From Candidatus Lutibacillus vidarii (GTDB lineage Bacteria; Actinomycetota; Actinomycetes; Actinomycetales; Dermatophilaceae), in NCBI GenBank assembly GCA_016717165.1, contig JADKGA010000001.1, forward strand, positions 124,001 to 188,000: 64,000 nt of DNA, in the 5' to 3' direction. Every line of letters starts with the position of its first letter. Within the stretch, counting starts at the first letter, position 1. The notes below the pieces were generated by a model. The model made no database searches and was not told where the DNA came from. It saw only the letters and a program-made list of their open reading frames with translations. The translations under genes were made by a program, and so were the position numbers. Shown here piece by piece: positions 7,293 through 16,044 of this stretch.

Positions 7293-9395
7293 ATGGAGAG
7301 CACGGAGTGGTCCGACCGGCGTCCCGACGGCCCGTACACCGGAGCGAACCCGGCGTATGTCGACTGGCTGGTCGACGGGTCGATGCTGGAGAGCGCGCGC
7401 CGGGTCGGCACCCGGTTCACCGGCACCGGCACGGTCTGGCAGTACCCTTTCGCCACTCCGAACCCGCGGGCCGCTGTGGCCAAGGCGCCGGTGTGGTTCA
7501 CGGCATACCCGAGCTCGATGATCACCCGCGAGGGCGAGTCCTTCCTCGCCGCCCTCGGCGACGACGAGCTGTGGGCGACGCTTGCCTCGATCGGCATCCG
7601 GGCGGTCCACACCGGTCCGGTCAAGCGGGCCGGCGGGATCACCGGGGTCGAGCTCACCCCGAGCATCGACGGCCACTTCGACCGGATCAGCACCGACATC
7701 GACCCGGCCTTCGGCACCGTCGATGAGTTCCGCTCGATGAGCCAGGTCGCGCAGGCGCACGGCGGGACCGTCATCGACGACATCGTCCCCGCGCATACCG
7801 GCAAGGGCCCCGACTTCCGGCTCGCCGAGATGGGTGTGGGGGACTACCCGGGGATCTTCCACATGGTCGAGATCGCGCCTGAGCACTGGCCGCTGCTGCC
7901 CGAGATCCCGCCCGGCGCGGACTCACGCAACCTCGACGAGGCGCAGGAGGCCGCGCTGACCGAGGCGGGCTATATCGTCGGCCCGCTGCAACGGGTCATC
8001 TTCGGCGACCCCGGCGTCAAGGACACCAACTGGAGCGCCACCGCCGCGGTCGAGGGTCCGGACGGCGTGAGCCGGCGGTGGGTCTACCTGCACTACTTCA
8101 AGGAGGGCCAGCCCTCGCTCAACTGGCTGGACCCGACCTTCGCTGCCGCCCGGCTCGTCGTGGGCGACGCGCTCCACTCGATCGGGGTCCTCGGGGCGAG
8201 CGCGCTGCGGCTCGACGCGAACGGCTTCCTCGGCGTCGAGAAGGGGGCGCCCGGGCGGCCGGCGTGGTCCGAGGGTCACCCGCTCTCGATCGCCGCGAAC
8301 CAGCTCGTCGCGAGCATGGTCCGCAAGCTGGGTGGGTTCACCTTCCAGGAGCTCAACCTCACCGTCGACGACATCCGCACGATGGGGGCGGCCGGCGCCG
8401 ACCTGTCCTATGACTTCGTCAACCGTCCGGCATACCACCATGCGCTCGCGACGGGGGACACCGCCTTCCTGCGGCTCACCCTCACCCTCGCCCTCCGCGC
8501 GGGGGTGTCGACCGGCAGCCTCATCCACGCGCTGCAGAACCACGACGAAGTGACCTACGAGCTGGTCCACTTCGCCGACCTGCACCGCGACGACCTCTTC
8601 GACTACCGCGGCGAGCAGGTCCGCGGGGCTGACCTGGCCGTGCGCATCCGGGGCGAGCTCATCGACACGCTCACCGGCGCGGCCGGCCCGTACAACGCGA
8701 TCTTCACGACGAACGGGATCTCCTCGACGACGGCCAGCGTGGTCTGCGCAGCCCTGGGGCTGCGCGATCTCGACGCCCTCACCGATGACGATGTCGCCGC
8801 CGTCCGCCGCGCCCACCTGCTGCTCGCGGCGTTCAACGCGCTCCAGCCGGGGGTCTTCGCGCTCTCCGGCTGGGACCTCACCGGCATGCTGCCGGTGTCC
8901 CGCGGGTCGGTCGCGCCGCTGCTCGCCGACGGCGACACCCGGTGGATCCACCGCGGTGGCTACGACCTGCTCGGTCACGCTCCGGATGCGCTCGCGTCGG
9001 CCGGTGGCATGCCGCGGGGCCGCTCGCTCTACGGGACGCTCCCGGACCAGCTCGCCGACCCCGACTCCTTCGTCTCCCGGCTACGCGACATCCTCGCCGT
9101 GCGCGACCGGCTCGGCCTGGCGACCGGACGGCAGGTCGACGTCCCGGACGTCGACCACCCCGGCGTGCTCGTCATGGTCCACGACCAGTGCGCCGACGAG
9201 GCGACGACGGCCACGGTGCTCAACGTCGGTCCGGCTCCGGTCACCACGGTCGTGCGCTCGGCCCACCTGCCCGTCGGCGCCCAGGTCCGTGACGAGCTCA
9301 CCGGTATGCCGGTGGGTATCGTCGCCGCGGACGGCTCGGTGTCGGTGCACCTCGACGGCCACGGCATGGCCTGCCTGGGGTTTACGCAGCGCTGA
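7293..9395 (+). CDS. GH13 alpha-glucanase/trehalose-synthase-like enzyme
   Basis: A 700-residue GH13 protein acting on alpha-glucosidic bonds. The catalytic residues are visible: nucleophile Asp in LRLDANGF, acid/base Glu in FQELN and the third Asp in QNHDE. Region I is unusual: DDIVPAHT replaces the normal D-x-x-x-N-H, so the conserved Asn is Ala. The sequence resembles actinobacterial proteins annotated as maltose glucosyltransferase/trehalose synthase relatives rather than classic TreS. A C-terminal beta-sandwich (about residues 615-700) follows the barrel. Start at 7293 is fixed by TAGAGT. It ends 3 bp from the convergent hydrolase gene. Exact reaction is uncertain. Confidence 0.75.
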   Translation: MESTEWSDRRPDGPYTGANPAYVDWLVDGSMLESARRVGTRFTGTGTVWQYPFATPNPRAAVAKAPVWFTAYPSSMITREGESFLAALGDDELWATLASIGIRAVHTGPVKRAGGITGVELTPSIDGHFDRISTDIDPAFGTVDEFRSMSQVAQAHGGTVIDDIVPAHTGKGPDFRLAEMGVGDYPGIFHMVEIAPEHWPLLPEIPPGADSRNLDEAQEAALTEAGYIVGPLQRVIFGDPGVKDTNWSATAAVEGPDGVSRRWVYLHYFKEGQPSLNWLDPTFAAARLVVGDALHSIGVLGASALRLDANGFLGVEKGAPGRPAWSEGHPLSIAANQLVASMVRKLGGFTFQELNLTVDDIRTMGAAGADLSYDFVNRPAYHHALATGDTAFLRLTLTLALRAGVSTGSLIHALQNHDEVTYELVHFADLHRDDLFDYRGEQVRGADLAVRIRGELIDTLTGAAGPYNAIFTTNGISSTTASVVCAALGLRDLDALTDDDVAAVRRAHLLLAAFNALQPGVFALSGWDLTGMLPVSRGSVAPLLADGDTRWIHRGGYDLLGHAPDALASAGGMPRGRSLYGTLPDQLADPDSFVSRLRDILAVRDRLGLATGRQVDVPDVDHPGVLVMVHDQCADEATTATVLNVGPAPVTTVVRSAHLPVGAQVRDELTGMPVGIVAADGSVSVHLDGHGMACLGFTQR

Positions 9396-9398
9396 GGT

Positions 9399-10778
9399 CT
9401 ACTCCGCCGCGTTGACCATGGCGCGCACGAGGTCGACCACCCGCAGGTCGGCCGCGTCGACCGACGGGCTGAACCCCAGCCGCGCGACGACGACGCCGGC
9501 CGACGGGACGACATACAGCCGCTGCCCGTCGTGGCCGCTGGCCCAGTAGGTGTCGGCCGGGAGCGACGGTTCGACGAGGCTGCCATCGGCGCCCTTGTTG
9601 ACCCACCACCCGGCGGCATACGGCTTCTCCTCGCTCTGGGCGACCGGCTGGGCCGTCGTCGAGGTCGCCATCCAGTCGGTGGGGAGGAGCTGCTCGCCGC
9701 CCCACGCCCCGTTCTGCAGGGCGAACTGGCCGATCGTCGCCCAGTCCCGCGGCGTGGCCCACAGGTAGGAGCTGCACACCGGGGTGCCCAAGCCGTCCGG
9801 CTCCCAGACCGCCGAGCCGAGCCCGAGCGGGACGATGAGCTGGGTGTAGGGCAGCTCCGGGCCGGCGCCGGCCTTGGCGCGGAGCACCGAGCAAAGCAGG
9901 TTCGTGCTGCCGCTGGAGTACTCCAGGTAGGTCCCAGGGGCGTGCTCGGCCGGCAGTCCCGCGACATAGGCGGCCATGTCCGGCTCCATATAGAGCATCC
10001 GGGTGATCGTTGTGCCGAGGTCGTAGGTCTCGTCCCACTGCAGGCCGCTGGTCATCCGCATGAGCTGGTCGACGGTGATCGTCGAGCGGTTGTCGGTCCA
10101 CTCCGGCCGCAGCTTCGCATCGGTGAGAGCGACCTTGCCCTGCTGGACCAGTCGCCCGGTCAGCAGGTTGGCAACACTCTTGCTCATCGACCAGCCGAGC
10201 TGGGGAGTCGTCGCGGTGAACCCGGGGGCATAGCGCTCGGCGACGAGGTGACCGTCGACGAGGACGACGATCCCTCGGGTGCCGAGTGCCTGCTGCTGCG
10301 CGGCCGGGAGGTCGTTGCCGAAGGCGCGGGCGAGGGCAGCAGTCACCTCGCCGGACATCGTGGGCGCAGGCGCGGCCAGGTAGGGGTTCTTCTGGGCGGC
10401 CTGGGTGCGCCGCCATTCGTCGTTCGTCCCCGGTAGTGCCGCCGTGGTGGCCGTGGGCTGCTCCCCGAGGGTGCAGCCGTAGTCGCCGGTGAAGTATGCC
10501 GTCTGCCCGGCCAGCACACCGAGGACCGTGGTCGTCACCGAGCTGCTGTCGGTGGCGTCGGAGGTCCGCAGGTATGGGACGAGCGGGTTCGGGGGCAGGT
10601 CGGTGTCGGGGTTGCTCCGTCCGGCGATGCCCTTGACGGCGCAGGCGTTGTGCGCGGCATACCCGGTGCCGGTGAGCAGCAGCGGCTTGGCATAGAGGTA
10701 CCCACCGACCAGGGCGATGAGGATGACGGCCAGCAGCCCGAGAAGGATGCGGACGATGAGGCGACGGCGGCGGCGCAT
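9399..10778 (-). CDS. Membrane-anchored serine beta-lactamase-like hydrolase
   Basis: A 459-residue protein of the class C beta-lactamase/penicillin-binding-protein-like superfamily. A positively charged N terminus and one membrane segment (residues 7-28) anchor it outside the cell. The SxxK motif is SMSK (about residue 230), the second motif region is LEYSSGSTN (Tyr-Ser), and the GHDG near the C terminus replaces the KTG/HTG box. Members are esterases, peptidases or D-aminopeptidases; beta-lactam hydrolysis is not implied. Start at 10778 is supported by TAACGT 7 nt upstream, so it may have its own promoter despite lying at the end of a leftward gene run. Confidence 0.8.
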   Translation of the reverse strand: MRRRRRLIVRILLGLLAVILIALVGGYLYAKPLLLTGTGYAAHNACAVKGIAGRSNPDTDLPPNPLVPYLRTSDATDSSSVTTTVLGVLAGQTAYFTGDYGCTLGEQPTATTAALPGTNDEWRRTQAAQKNPYLAAPAPTMSGEVTAALARAFGNDLPAAQQQALGTRGIVVLVDGHLVAERYAPGFTATTPQLGWSMSKSVANLLTGRLVQQGKVALTDAKLRPEWTDNRSTITVDQLMRMTSGLQWDETYDLGTTITRMLYMEPDMAAYVAGLPAEHAPGTYLEYSSGSTNLLCSVLRAKAGAGPELPYTQLIVPLGLGSAVWEPDGLGTPVCSSYLWATPRDWATIGQFALQNGAWGGEQLLPTDWMATSTTAQPVAQSEEKPYAAGWWVNKGADGSLVEPSLPADTYWASGHDGQRLYVVPSAGVVVARLGFSPSVDAADLRVVDLVRAMVNAAE

Positions 10779-10785
10779 ACCCCGG

Positions 10786-10791
10786 ACGTTA
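10786..10791 (-). promoter_or_regulatory. Leaderless-type -10 box of the serine hydrolase gene
   Basis: TAACGT on the minus strand ends 7 nt before the ATG at 10778, overlapping the stop codon of the upstream kinase gene. Confidence 0.45.
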
Positions 10792-11496
10792 TCGCGCGCG
10801 GCGCCCGCCGGGGCCGGTCCCGAGCAGAGTCGTCCCGGGCGGCAGGTCCGGCGGGGGCGTGCCGCACACGACGACATCCGCGCGGCTCCACGGCCGGTCC
10901 GCAGCAAGGAAGGGGTCCTCGTGGGCGGCCCACATCTCCCAGTAGGCTTCCGCCTCGGCCGGAGTGCGACCGAGCTCGACATCTCGGGCTATCCCGCGGG
11001 TCCGGGCCACGTCGAGGTCGGACTGCACCCAGATGACGACATCGGCCAGCTCGGCCAGGCCGCGTCGCGCGGCGCCGACACCTTCGACGACGAGCAGTGG
11101 GCAGGGCACTGGCACGGTCACGGCACCCTCGCGGCCCCTCGCGTCCCAGGCCGGTGGTCGGAAGCGGACCGGCCGGCCGGCTCGCCACGGCTGGATGACC
11201 TCGTGGACCAAGAGGTCATCCCAGTCGATGGGGTGGTGCTGCCAGGAGAGGTCGTCGGTGCGGACCACGGTGGCACCAGAGCGGGCGGCGAACCGGGCGG
11301 CAAAGGTCGACTTCCCGCTGCCGCCGCGGCCATCGACGAGGACGAGGCGTGAGGTCGTGGCGGCCTCGGCGCGGCGGGCCCCGGCAGGGTCGGTCTCGCT
11401 CCGGGCGGCCGCACCAGTGAGCACGACGTCGACCAGATCGTCGTCGGGCACGGGGCGCCATACCGCGGTGGGGGTCTCCAGCGGGTCCAGGCGCAT
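10789..11496 (-). CDS. P-loop kinase-like protein (uridine kinase-like)
   Basis: A 235-residue P-loop NTPase. Walker A is GRGGSGKST (about residue 57), followed by TVVRTDDLSWQHHPIDWDDLL, and a Walker-B-like PLLVVEGVGAA. This arrangement is typical of uridine-kinase-like nucleoside kinases in Actinobacteria. The substrate is not determined by sequence. The ATG at 11496 lies 2 nt after the stop of the preceding MFS gene, indicating translational coupling; I chose it over an in-frame start at 11523. Confidence 0.75.
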   Translation of the reverse strand: MRLDPLETPTAVWRPVPDDDLVDVVLTGAAARSETDPAGARRAEAATTSRLVLVDGRGGSGKSTFAARFAARSGATVVRTDDLSWQHHPIDWDDLLVHEVIQPWRAGRPVRFRPPAWDARGREGAVTVPVPCPLLVVEGVGAARRGLAELADVVIWVQSDLDVARTRGIARDVELGRTPAEAEAYWEMWAAHEDPFLAADRPWSRADVVVCGTPPPDLPPGTTLLGTGPGGRRAR

Positions 11497-11498
11497 GG

Positions 11499-12878
11499 TC
11501 ACTTGACCTCGCGGGTCGGCCACGGCCGCTTCTCCGCCCGGCGGACGTAGATGACGGAGAAGACCATCGCCGCAAGCAGTGCGGTCATCACCGCAAAGGC
11601 GAACCAGGGGGTCAGCGGCATCACGATGCCCACGCCACCTCCCACCACCCAGGCCAGCTGAAGGCGGGTCTCCAGGCCGGAGAAGACCCGGGCGCGGACG
11701 TGCTCGTCGGTGTCCCGCTGGACCAGCGCGTCAAGGCAGAGCCGGGTGAGCTGACCGAATGCCCCAGTGACTAGGCCGAGGGCGATGAGGGTGCCCGCGC
11801 TGTAGAAGAGCGTCGTCACGGCGGCGACCCCGGTCGCGGTGAGCAGCGCGATGATGGCGACCCGGCTGGGGGTGTGGCTGCCGAGCCGGTTCCCGAGGAA
11901 GCTGCCCGCGGCATTGCCGAGGCCGGCCGCGGTGACGACCAGCCCGAGGGAGAGGACGCTCGACATCCCCTCGAGCGGCTGCTCGCGCAGGAGGAAGGCG
12001 ACGTACACCGTGAGGAAACCCGCGAGCAGCCGCGAGCCCGTGCCGGCGGCCAGCGTCGCTCGGACCGCCGCGGTGAGGTGCGGTCGGGGTCCGCGGGCGA
12101 AGAACCGCCAGTCGCCGGCTCGACTCGGTATGTCGGTCCCGGTCGTCGGTGGTGCGGAGTCGACCTGCGCCGGGAGGCGGATCGCCTGGATCGTCGCAAC
12201 GACATACAGAAGGAAGGCGACCCGCAGCGACCACTCCTCACCGATGCGGCCGATGGGGGCCGCGAGCAGGCTCCCGACCGCCATCCCGACGAGGGCGGCG
12301 ATCGACTGGCGGGAGTTGGCCCGGACCAGCGAGAGCCCCTCGGGCAGGACCAGCGGGGTCGCGGCGGCGCGGGCGACGACATACGCCCGGGCCGCGAGCA
12401 GGCAGACCAGGGCGACCGGGAGCAGCCAGGCCGAGCCCGAGGTCACCAGCCCGGCGAGGACCCAGCTGAGGAAGGCCCGCAGCGCGAGGGTGCCGCCGAT
12501 GGCCCAGCGGCGGCCGTGCCGGAACCGGTCGAGCAGCGGCCCGATGAAGGGCGCGAGGACGACGAAGGGGGCCATCGTCGTGAGGAGGAAGAGCGCGACA
12601 TGGCCGCGGGCCTGGCCGACCGGCAAGGCGAGGACGGTCGTGGCGAGCGAGACGGTGAAGGCCGCGTCCGCCGCGGCGGTCACCGCGTGCAGCTCGGTCA
12701 GCCGGGACAGGCCGCTGAGGTCGGCGCCGTCGGCGCTGGCGAAGGTGTGGAACCGGGTCGTCCCCTCGCGGGTGCCGCGACCGAGCCATCGGCCCGCGGT
12801 CGCCAGACCCCGCCCGAGCGCCCGGGCGGCTCCTCGGGCCCTCTCCTGTCCTCCCACAGGCCCATCCTGCCCGGTCAT
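11499..12878 (-). CDS. MFS transporter
   Basis: A 459-residue membrane protein with about twelve hydrophobic segments following a 50-residue basic cytoplasmic N terminus. PFIGPLLDRFRHGRR is a clear MFS loop 2-3 motif. Its ATG overlaps the upstream MFS stop by 4 bp, and its own stop is 2 nt from the kinase start, so the three genes form one operon. Substrate unknown. Confidence 0.8.
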   Translation of the reverse strand: MTGQDGPVGGQERARGAARALGRGLATAGRWLGRGTREGTTRFHTFASADGADLSGLSRLTELHAVTAAADAAFTVSLATTVLALPVGQARGHVALFLLTTMAPFVVLAPFIGPLLDRFRHGRRWAIGGTLALRAFLSWVLAGLVTSGSAWLLPVALVCLLAARAYVVARAAATPLVLPEGLSLVRANSRQSIAALVGMAVGSLLAAPIGRIGEEWSLRVAFLLYVVATIQAIRLPAQVDSAPPTTGTDIPSRAGDWRFFARGPRPHLTAAVRATLAAGTGSRLLAGFLTVYVAFLLREQPLEGMSSVLSLGLVVTAAGLGNAAGSFLGNRLGSHTPSRVAIIALLTATGVAAVTTLFYSAGTLIALGLVTGAFGQLTRLCLDALVQRDTDEHVRARVFSGLETRLQLAWVVGGGVGIVMPLTPWFAFAVMTALLAAMVFSVIYVRRAEKRPWPTREVK

Positions 12879-14146
12879 GGGACGCTTCGGCGGGCCCGCC
12901 GCACGGCGAGCACCATCAGTGTCAGCGCCGCGGCCTGGACGAGCCCCACCCCGAGGGTGAGGGCCGGCACCGAACGTGCGTAGAGCCAGCCCGCGGCCAC
13001 CCCACCGAGGATCGCAGCGACCCCTTGGATGCCCGCGAAGACCCCGTATGCCGTCGCCCGCCTCGGGGCCTCGACGATGTCGGCGACATAGGCCTTGATC
13101 GTCGAGTCCTGCAGCCCGAAGGCCAGCCCCCAGACCGCGATCCCGACCAACGCGGTCGCCAGCCCACCGGAGAGGGCCAGCGGAGGGACGGCGGCGACGA
13201 GGACGGGGACGGCATACAGGACGCTCGGCCCGACCCGGTCGTACAGCCAGCCGACCCCGAGCGCCGCGAGGGCCTCGGTGAGCATCGCGCCGGAGTAGAT
13301 GACCGGGACCTGGGCGACGGGGGCCAGCCCGCCGACGCTGAGGTGGTAGCCGATGAGCCCGAAAGTGACCAGGCCGCCGGTGGTGAGGCTCGCGGCGCAG
13401 GCGAAGAGGAAGAACTCGCGGGGCAGGCCGGCCCCGAGGGCTCCGGCGAGCCAGCCCCGGGCAGGTGCCGCGGCTGCGGGTGGCGCGGTCGTCGCGGGTG
13501 CCGTCGTGGGCGGTGTCGAGGGCGCAGCCGCAGAGCCGTCATACACCGACGGGTCGGGGACCCGCGCGCGGATGGCGAGCAGCAGGACCAGGGCGACCAC
13601 CCCCGGAAGGGCGAGGGTGGCCAGGCCGGTCCACATCGCGCCGGTCGCCGAGACGATCGCGGCGACGAGCAGGGGGCCGGCGAAGGCGCCGGTCTGGTCC
13701 ATCGCCTTGTGGATGCCGAAGCCGCGGCCGCGCCCGACCGAGCGGGCCACGTGGGCGAGCAGCGCCGACTTCGACGGGCTGCGGACCGCCTTGCCGGAGC
13801 GCTCGAGGAGGATGAGGGCCGCGGCCAGGGCCAGGCCGGCCCCGCCGACGAACGGGGTCACCGCGAGCAGCGGCACGCAGACGATGGTGAGGGCATAGCC
13901 GGCGATGGTCAGCCCCCAGTAGCGCCCGGTCCGGTCGGCCATCGGGCCGAAGACGAGCCGCAGCACCAGCGCCATCGCCTCACCGGCGCCGGTCACCGCG
14001 CCGACGACCACCGAGCTGGCTCCGAGCGCGGCGAGCAGCGGGCCGTAGAGCGAGCGGGCGCCCTCGTAGACCATGTCCGCGGCGAGCGAGACCAGGCCGA
14101 ACATGATGACGACCCGCCACGGGCTCCAGCCGGGTTGTCCGCTCAC
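12875..14146 (-). CDS. MFS transporter
   Basis: A 423-residue MFS protein. The loop 2-3 motif reads FGPMADRTGRYWGL, and VRSPSKSALLAHVARSVGRGRGFGIHKAMDQTGAFAGPL is typical of this actinobacterial subfamily. A Pro/Ala/Thr-rich cytoplasmic linker (about residues 203-230) joins the two six-helix halves. First gene of the leftward operon: the GTG at 14146 has TACTGT ending 6 nt upstream. Function of having two unlike MFS proteins coupled together is unknown; they could be independent or a heterodimer. Confidence 0.8.
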   Translation of the reverse strand: MSGQPGWSPWRVVIMFGLVSLAADMVYEGARSLYGPLLAALGASSVVVGAVTGAGEAMALVLRLVFGPMADRTGRYWGLTIAGYALTIVCVPLLAVTPFVGGAGLALAAALILLERSGKAVRSPSKSALLAHVARSVGRGRGFGIHKAMDQTGAFAGPLLVAAIVSATGAMWTGLATLALPGVVALVLLLAIRARVPDPSVYDGSAAAPSTPPTTAPATTAPPAAAAPARGWLAGALGAGLPREFFLFACAASLTTGGLVTFGLIGYHLSVGGLAPVAQVPVIYSGAMLTEALAALGVGWLYDRVGPSVLYAVPVLVAAVPPLALSGGLATALVGIAVWGLAFGLQDSTIKAYVADIVEAPRRATAYGVFAGIQGVAAILGGVAAGWLYARSVPALTLGVGLVQAAALTLMVLAVRRARRSVP

Positions 14147-14152
14147 CCGGTC

Positions 14153-14158
14153 ACAGTA
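14153..14158 (-). promoter_or_regulatory. Leaderless-type -10 box of the MFS-MFS-kinase operon
   Basis: TACTGT on the minus strand ends 6 nt before the GTG at 14146. Confidence 0.5.
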
Positions 14159-14205
14159 CGCGGCCGTGCGGACAACGTCCCGGGGTGGCTGGCACCATGC
14201 TGGGT

Positions 14206-15687
14206 ATGCCGTCCGGCGACCACGACAGCCAGCGCTCGGGGCCGGCGCGGGTCCCTGGGCCCGCTCCCGGTTCCTTGCCGGGGACGGTGCCGCTGATGGC
14301 TCCCGCGCGCGCTATCCCGCAGGCGGGGGAGCTGCGGATCCTCGCGCCCACGGCGATCCTCGGGTACGGCTTCCCCGAGGCGTCCTTCGAGGCGGGGCTG
14401 GCCCGGGACCCCCATGTCATCGCCGTCGACGCGGGCTCGACCGACCCTGGTCCGCACTACCTGGGGTCGGGGACCTCCTTCGTCGACCGGGACGCCGTGG
14501 CGCGCGACCTGCGGCTCATCCTCCGGGCGGCGGTGGCGCGGCGGATCCCGGTGCTCATCGGCAGCGCCGGTGGATCTGGGGCCGGGCCACATCTGGGTTG
14601 GACATACGACATTATCCGGTCGGTCGCGGCAGCGGAGGGTCTGCGGTTCCGGCTGGCCCTCATCTCGGCGGACGTCCCACGGGAGCGGCTCTCGGCGGCT
14701 CTGGCGGCCGGTGAGCTGGTCCCGCTCGGGCCCGCGCCCGCGGCCACCCCGGAGGCGATCGCCGCAACGACATACCCGGTTGCGCAGATGGGAACTGAAC
14801 CCTTCGTCGCCGCCCTCGACGCCGGGGCCGAGATCGTCCTGGCCGGTCGGGCGTACGACCCGGCGGTCTTCGCGGCCGTGCCGATCCGGGCCGGCTTCGA
14901 CGCCGGCTTGGCGCTGCATCTGGGGAAGATCCTCGAGTGCGCGGCCATCGCGGCGACGCCGGGCAGCGGCGCCGACTGCATGCTCGGCACCGTGCGGTCC
15001 GACCACGTCGAGGTCGAGCCGCTCGCGCCGCAGCGGGTGTGCACGGTGACCTCCGTCGCCGCGCACACGCTGTACGAGAAGTCCGACCCCTATCTCCTGC
15101 CCGGTCCCGGCGGGGTGCTCGACCTGCGGAGCACGACGTTCACCCAGGTGACGCCGCGGGCGGTGCGGATCGCCGGGACGGTGCTGCGTCGCACGCCATA
15201 CGCCGTCAAGGTCGAGGGGGCCGTGCCGGCGGGCTATCGGACCATCGCCATCGCCGGGATCCGGGACCCGGTGCTCATCGGGCAGATCGACGCTGTCGTC
15301 GCCGCAGTGCGGGCCGAGGTCGCGGCGAACCTCGGCGTCGACTCGTCGGCATACACGCTGTCCGTTCGGATGTACGGGAAGAACGCGGTGATGGGGCAGC
15401 GCGAGCCGTATGTCGGTCCGCCGGCCCATGAGCTCGGCCTGGTCATCGAGGCGGTCGCGCCGACCCAGCGGCTCGCGAGCCAGGTCTGCGGAGCGGCCCG
15501 GTCGACGCTGCTGCACATCGGGTACCCGGGCCGGATCTCCACCGCCGGCAACCTCGCCTTCCCCTTCTCTCCGTCGGACCTGGACATGGGGGCGGTCCAT
15601 CGGTTCAGCCTCCACCACCTGCTGACGGTGTCCGACCCGCTCGAGCTCTTCCCGATCCGGGTGGAGCAGGTCGGGGGTGCCTCGTGA
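14206..15687 (+). CDS. AtuA-like protein (acyclic terpene utilization AtuA family, DUF1446)
   Basis: A protein of about 490 residues matching the AtuA/DUF1446 family: LRILAPTAILGYGFPEASFEAGL, VIAVDAGSTDPGPHYLGSG, PVLIGSAGGSGAGPHLGWT, and later VRMYGKNAVMG. The family signature normally begins near LRILAPT, so the first 45 Pro/Gly/Ser-rich residues are either a linker or a mis-called start; starts at 14185, 14206 and 14296 are all possible. In Pseudomonas AtuA is needed for citronellol use, but its reaction is not established. The next gene (DUF4387) overlaps by 4 bp. Confidence 0.8.
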   Translation: MPSGDHDSQRSGPARVPGPAPGSLPGTVPLMAPARAIPQAGELRILAPTAILGYGFPEASFEAGLARDPHVIAVDAGSTDPGPHYLGSGTSFVDRDAVARDLRLILRAAVARRIPVLIGSAGGSGAGPHLGWTYDIIRSVAAAEGLRFRLALISADVPRERLSAALAAGELVPLGPAPAATPEAIAATTYPVAQMGTEPFVAALDAGAEIVLAGRAYDPAVFAAVPIRAGFDAGLALHLGKILECAAIAATPGSGADCMLGTVRSDHVEVEPLAPQRVCTVTSVAAHTLYEKSDPYLLPGPGGVLDLRSTTFTQVTPRAVRIAGTVLRRTPYAVKVEGAVPAGYRTIAIAGIRDPVLIGQIDAVVAAVRAEVAANLGVDSSAYTLSVRMYGKNAVMGQREPYVGPPAHELGLVIEAVAPTQRLASQVCGAARSTLLHIGYPGRISTAGNLAFPFSPSDLDMGAVHRFSLHHLLTVSDPLELFPIRVEQVGGAS

Positions 15688-16007
15688 CCGCAGTGCCTCT
15701 GGTCGAGATCGCCGCCGTCATACGCAGCAAGAACGCCGGACCCTATGAGCTGACCCTCGACGTGGTCTTCACGACGCGGGAGTGGTACGAGCGGGTCGTC
15801 GCAGCCCACGCACTGACGGCCGAGGTGGTGGCGCGCGCCTACGGGGTCCCGGTCGAGGATGTCCTCCACCTCGTGGAGTTCGCGCCGGCGGCGGCCATCA
15901 AGGCGACGCTACGCCGTCCCCTGGTGTGCGGGGACCCCGGCGAGACCGATGTGTATGGCGCCCAGCAGCACGCGCCGCTGCTCGCCCTGGTCCTCGACCT
16001 GCCGTAA
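15684..16007 (+). CDS. DUF4387 protein, AtuA partner
   Basis: A 107-residue protein beginning VPLVEIAAVIRSKNAGPYELTLDVVF, the DUF4387 signature. DUF4387 is regularly found next to, or fused to, AtuA-type proteins; here the genes overlap by 4 bp (GTGA), implying equimolar production and probably a complex. No catalytic residues are recognisable. No acyl-CoA carboxylase or terpene genes accompany the pair here. Confidence 0.8.
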   Translation: MTAVPLVEIAAVIRSKNAGPYELTLDVVFTTREWYERVVAAHALTAEVVARAYGVPVEDVLHLVEFAPAAAIKATLRRPLVCGDPGETDVYGAQQHAPLLALVLDLP

Positions 16008-16044
16008 CCGCCGGGCCGTCAACCCGCGACGCCGGCCGCGTGGC

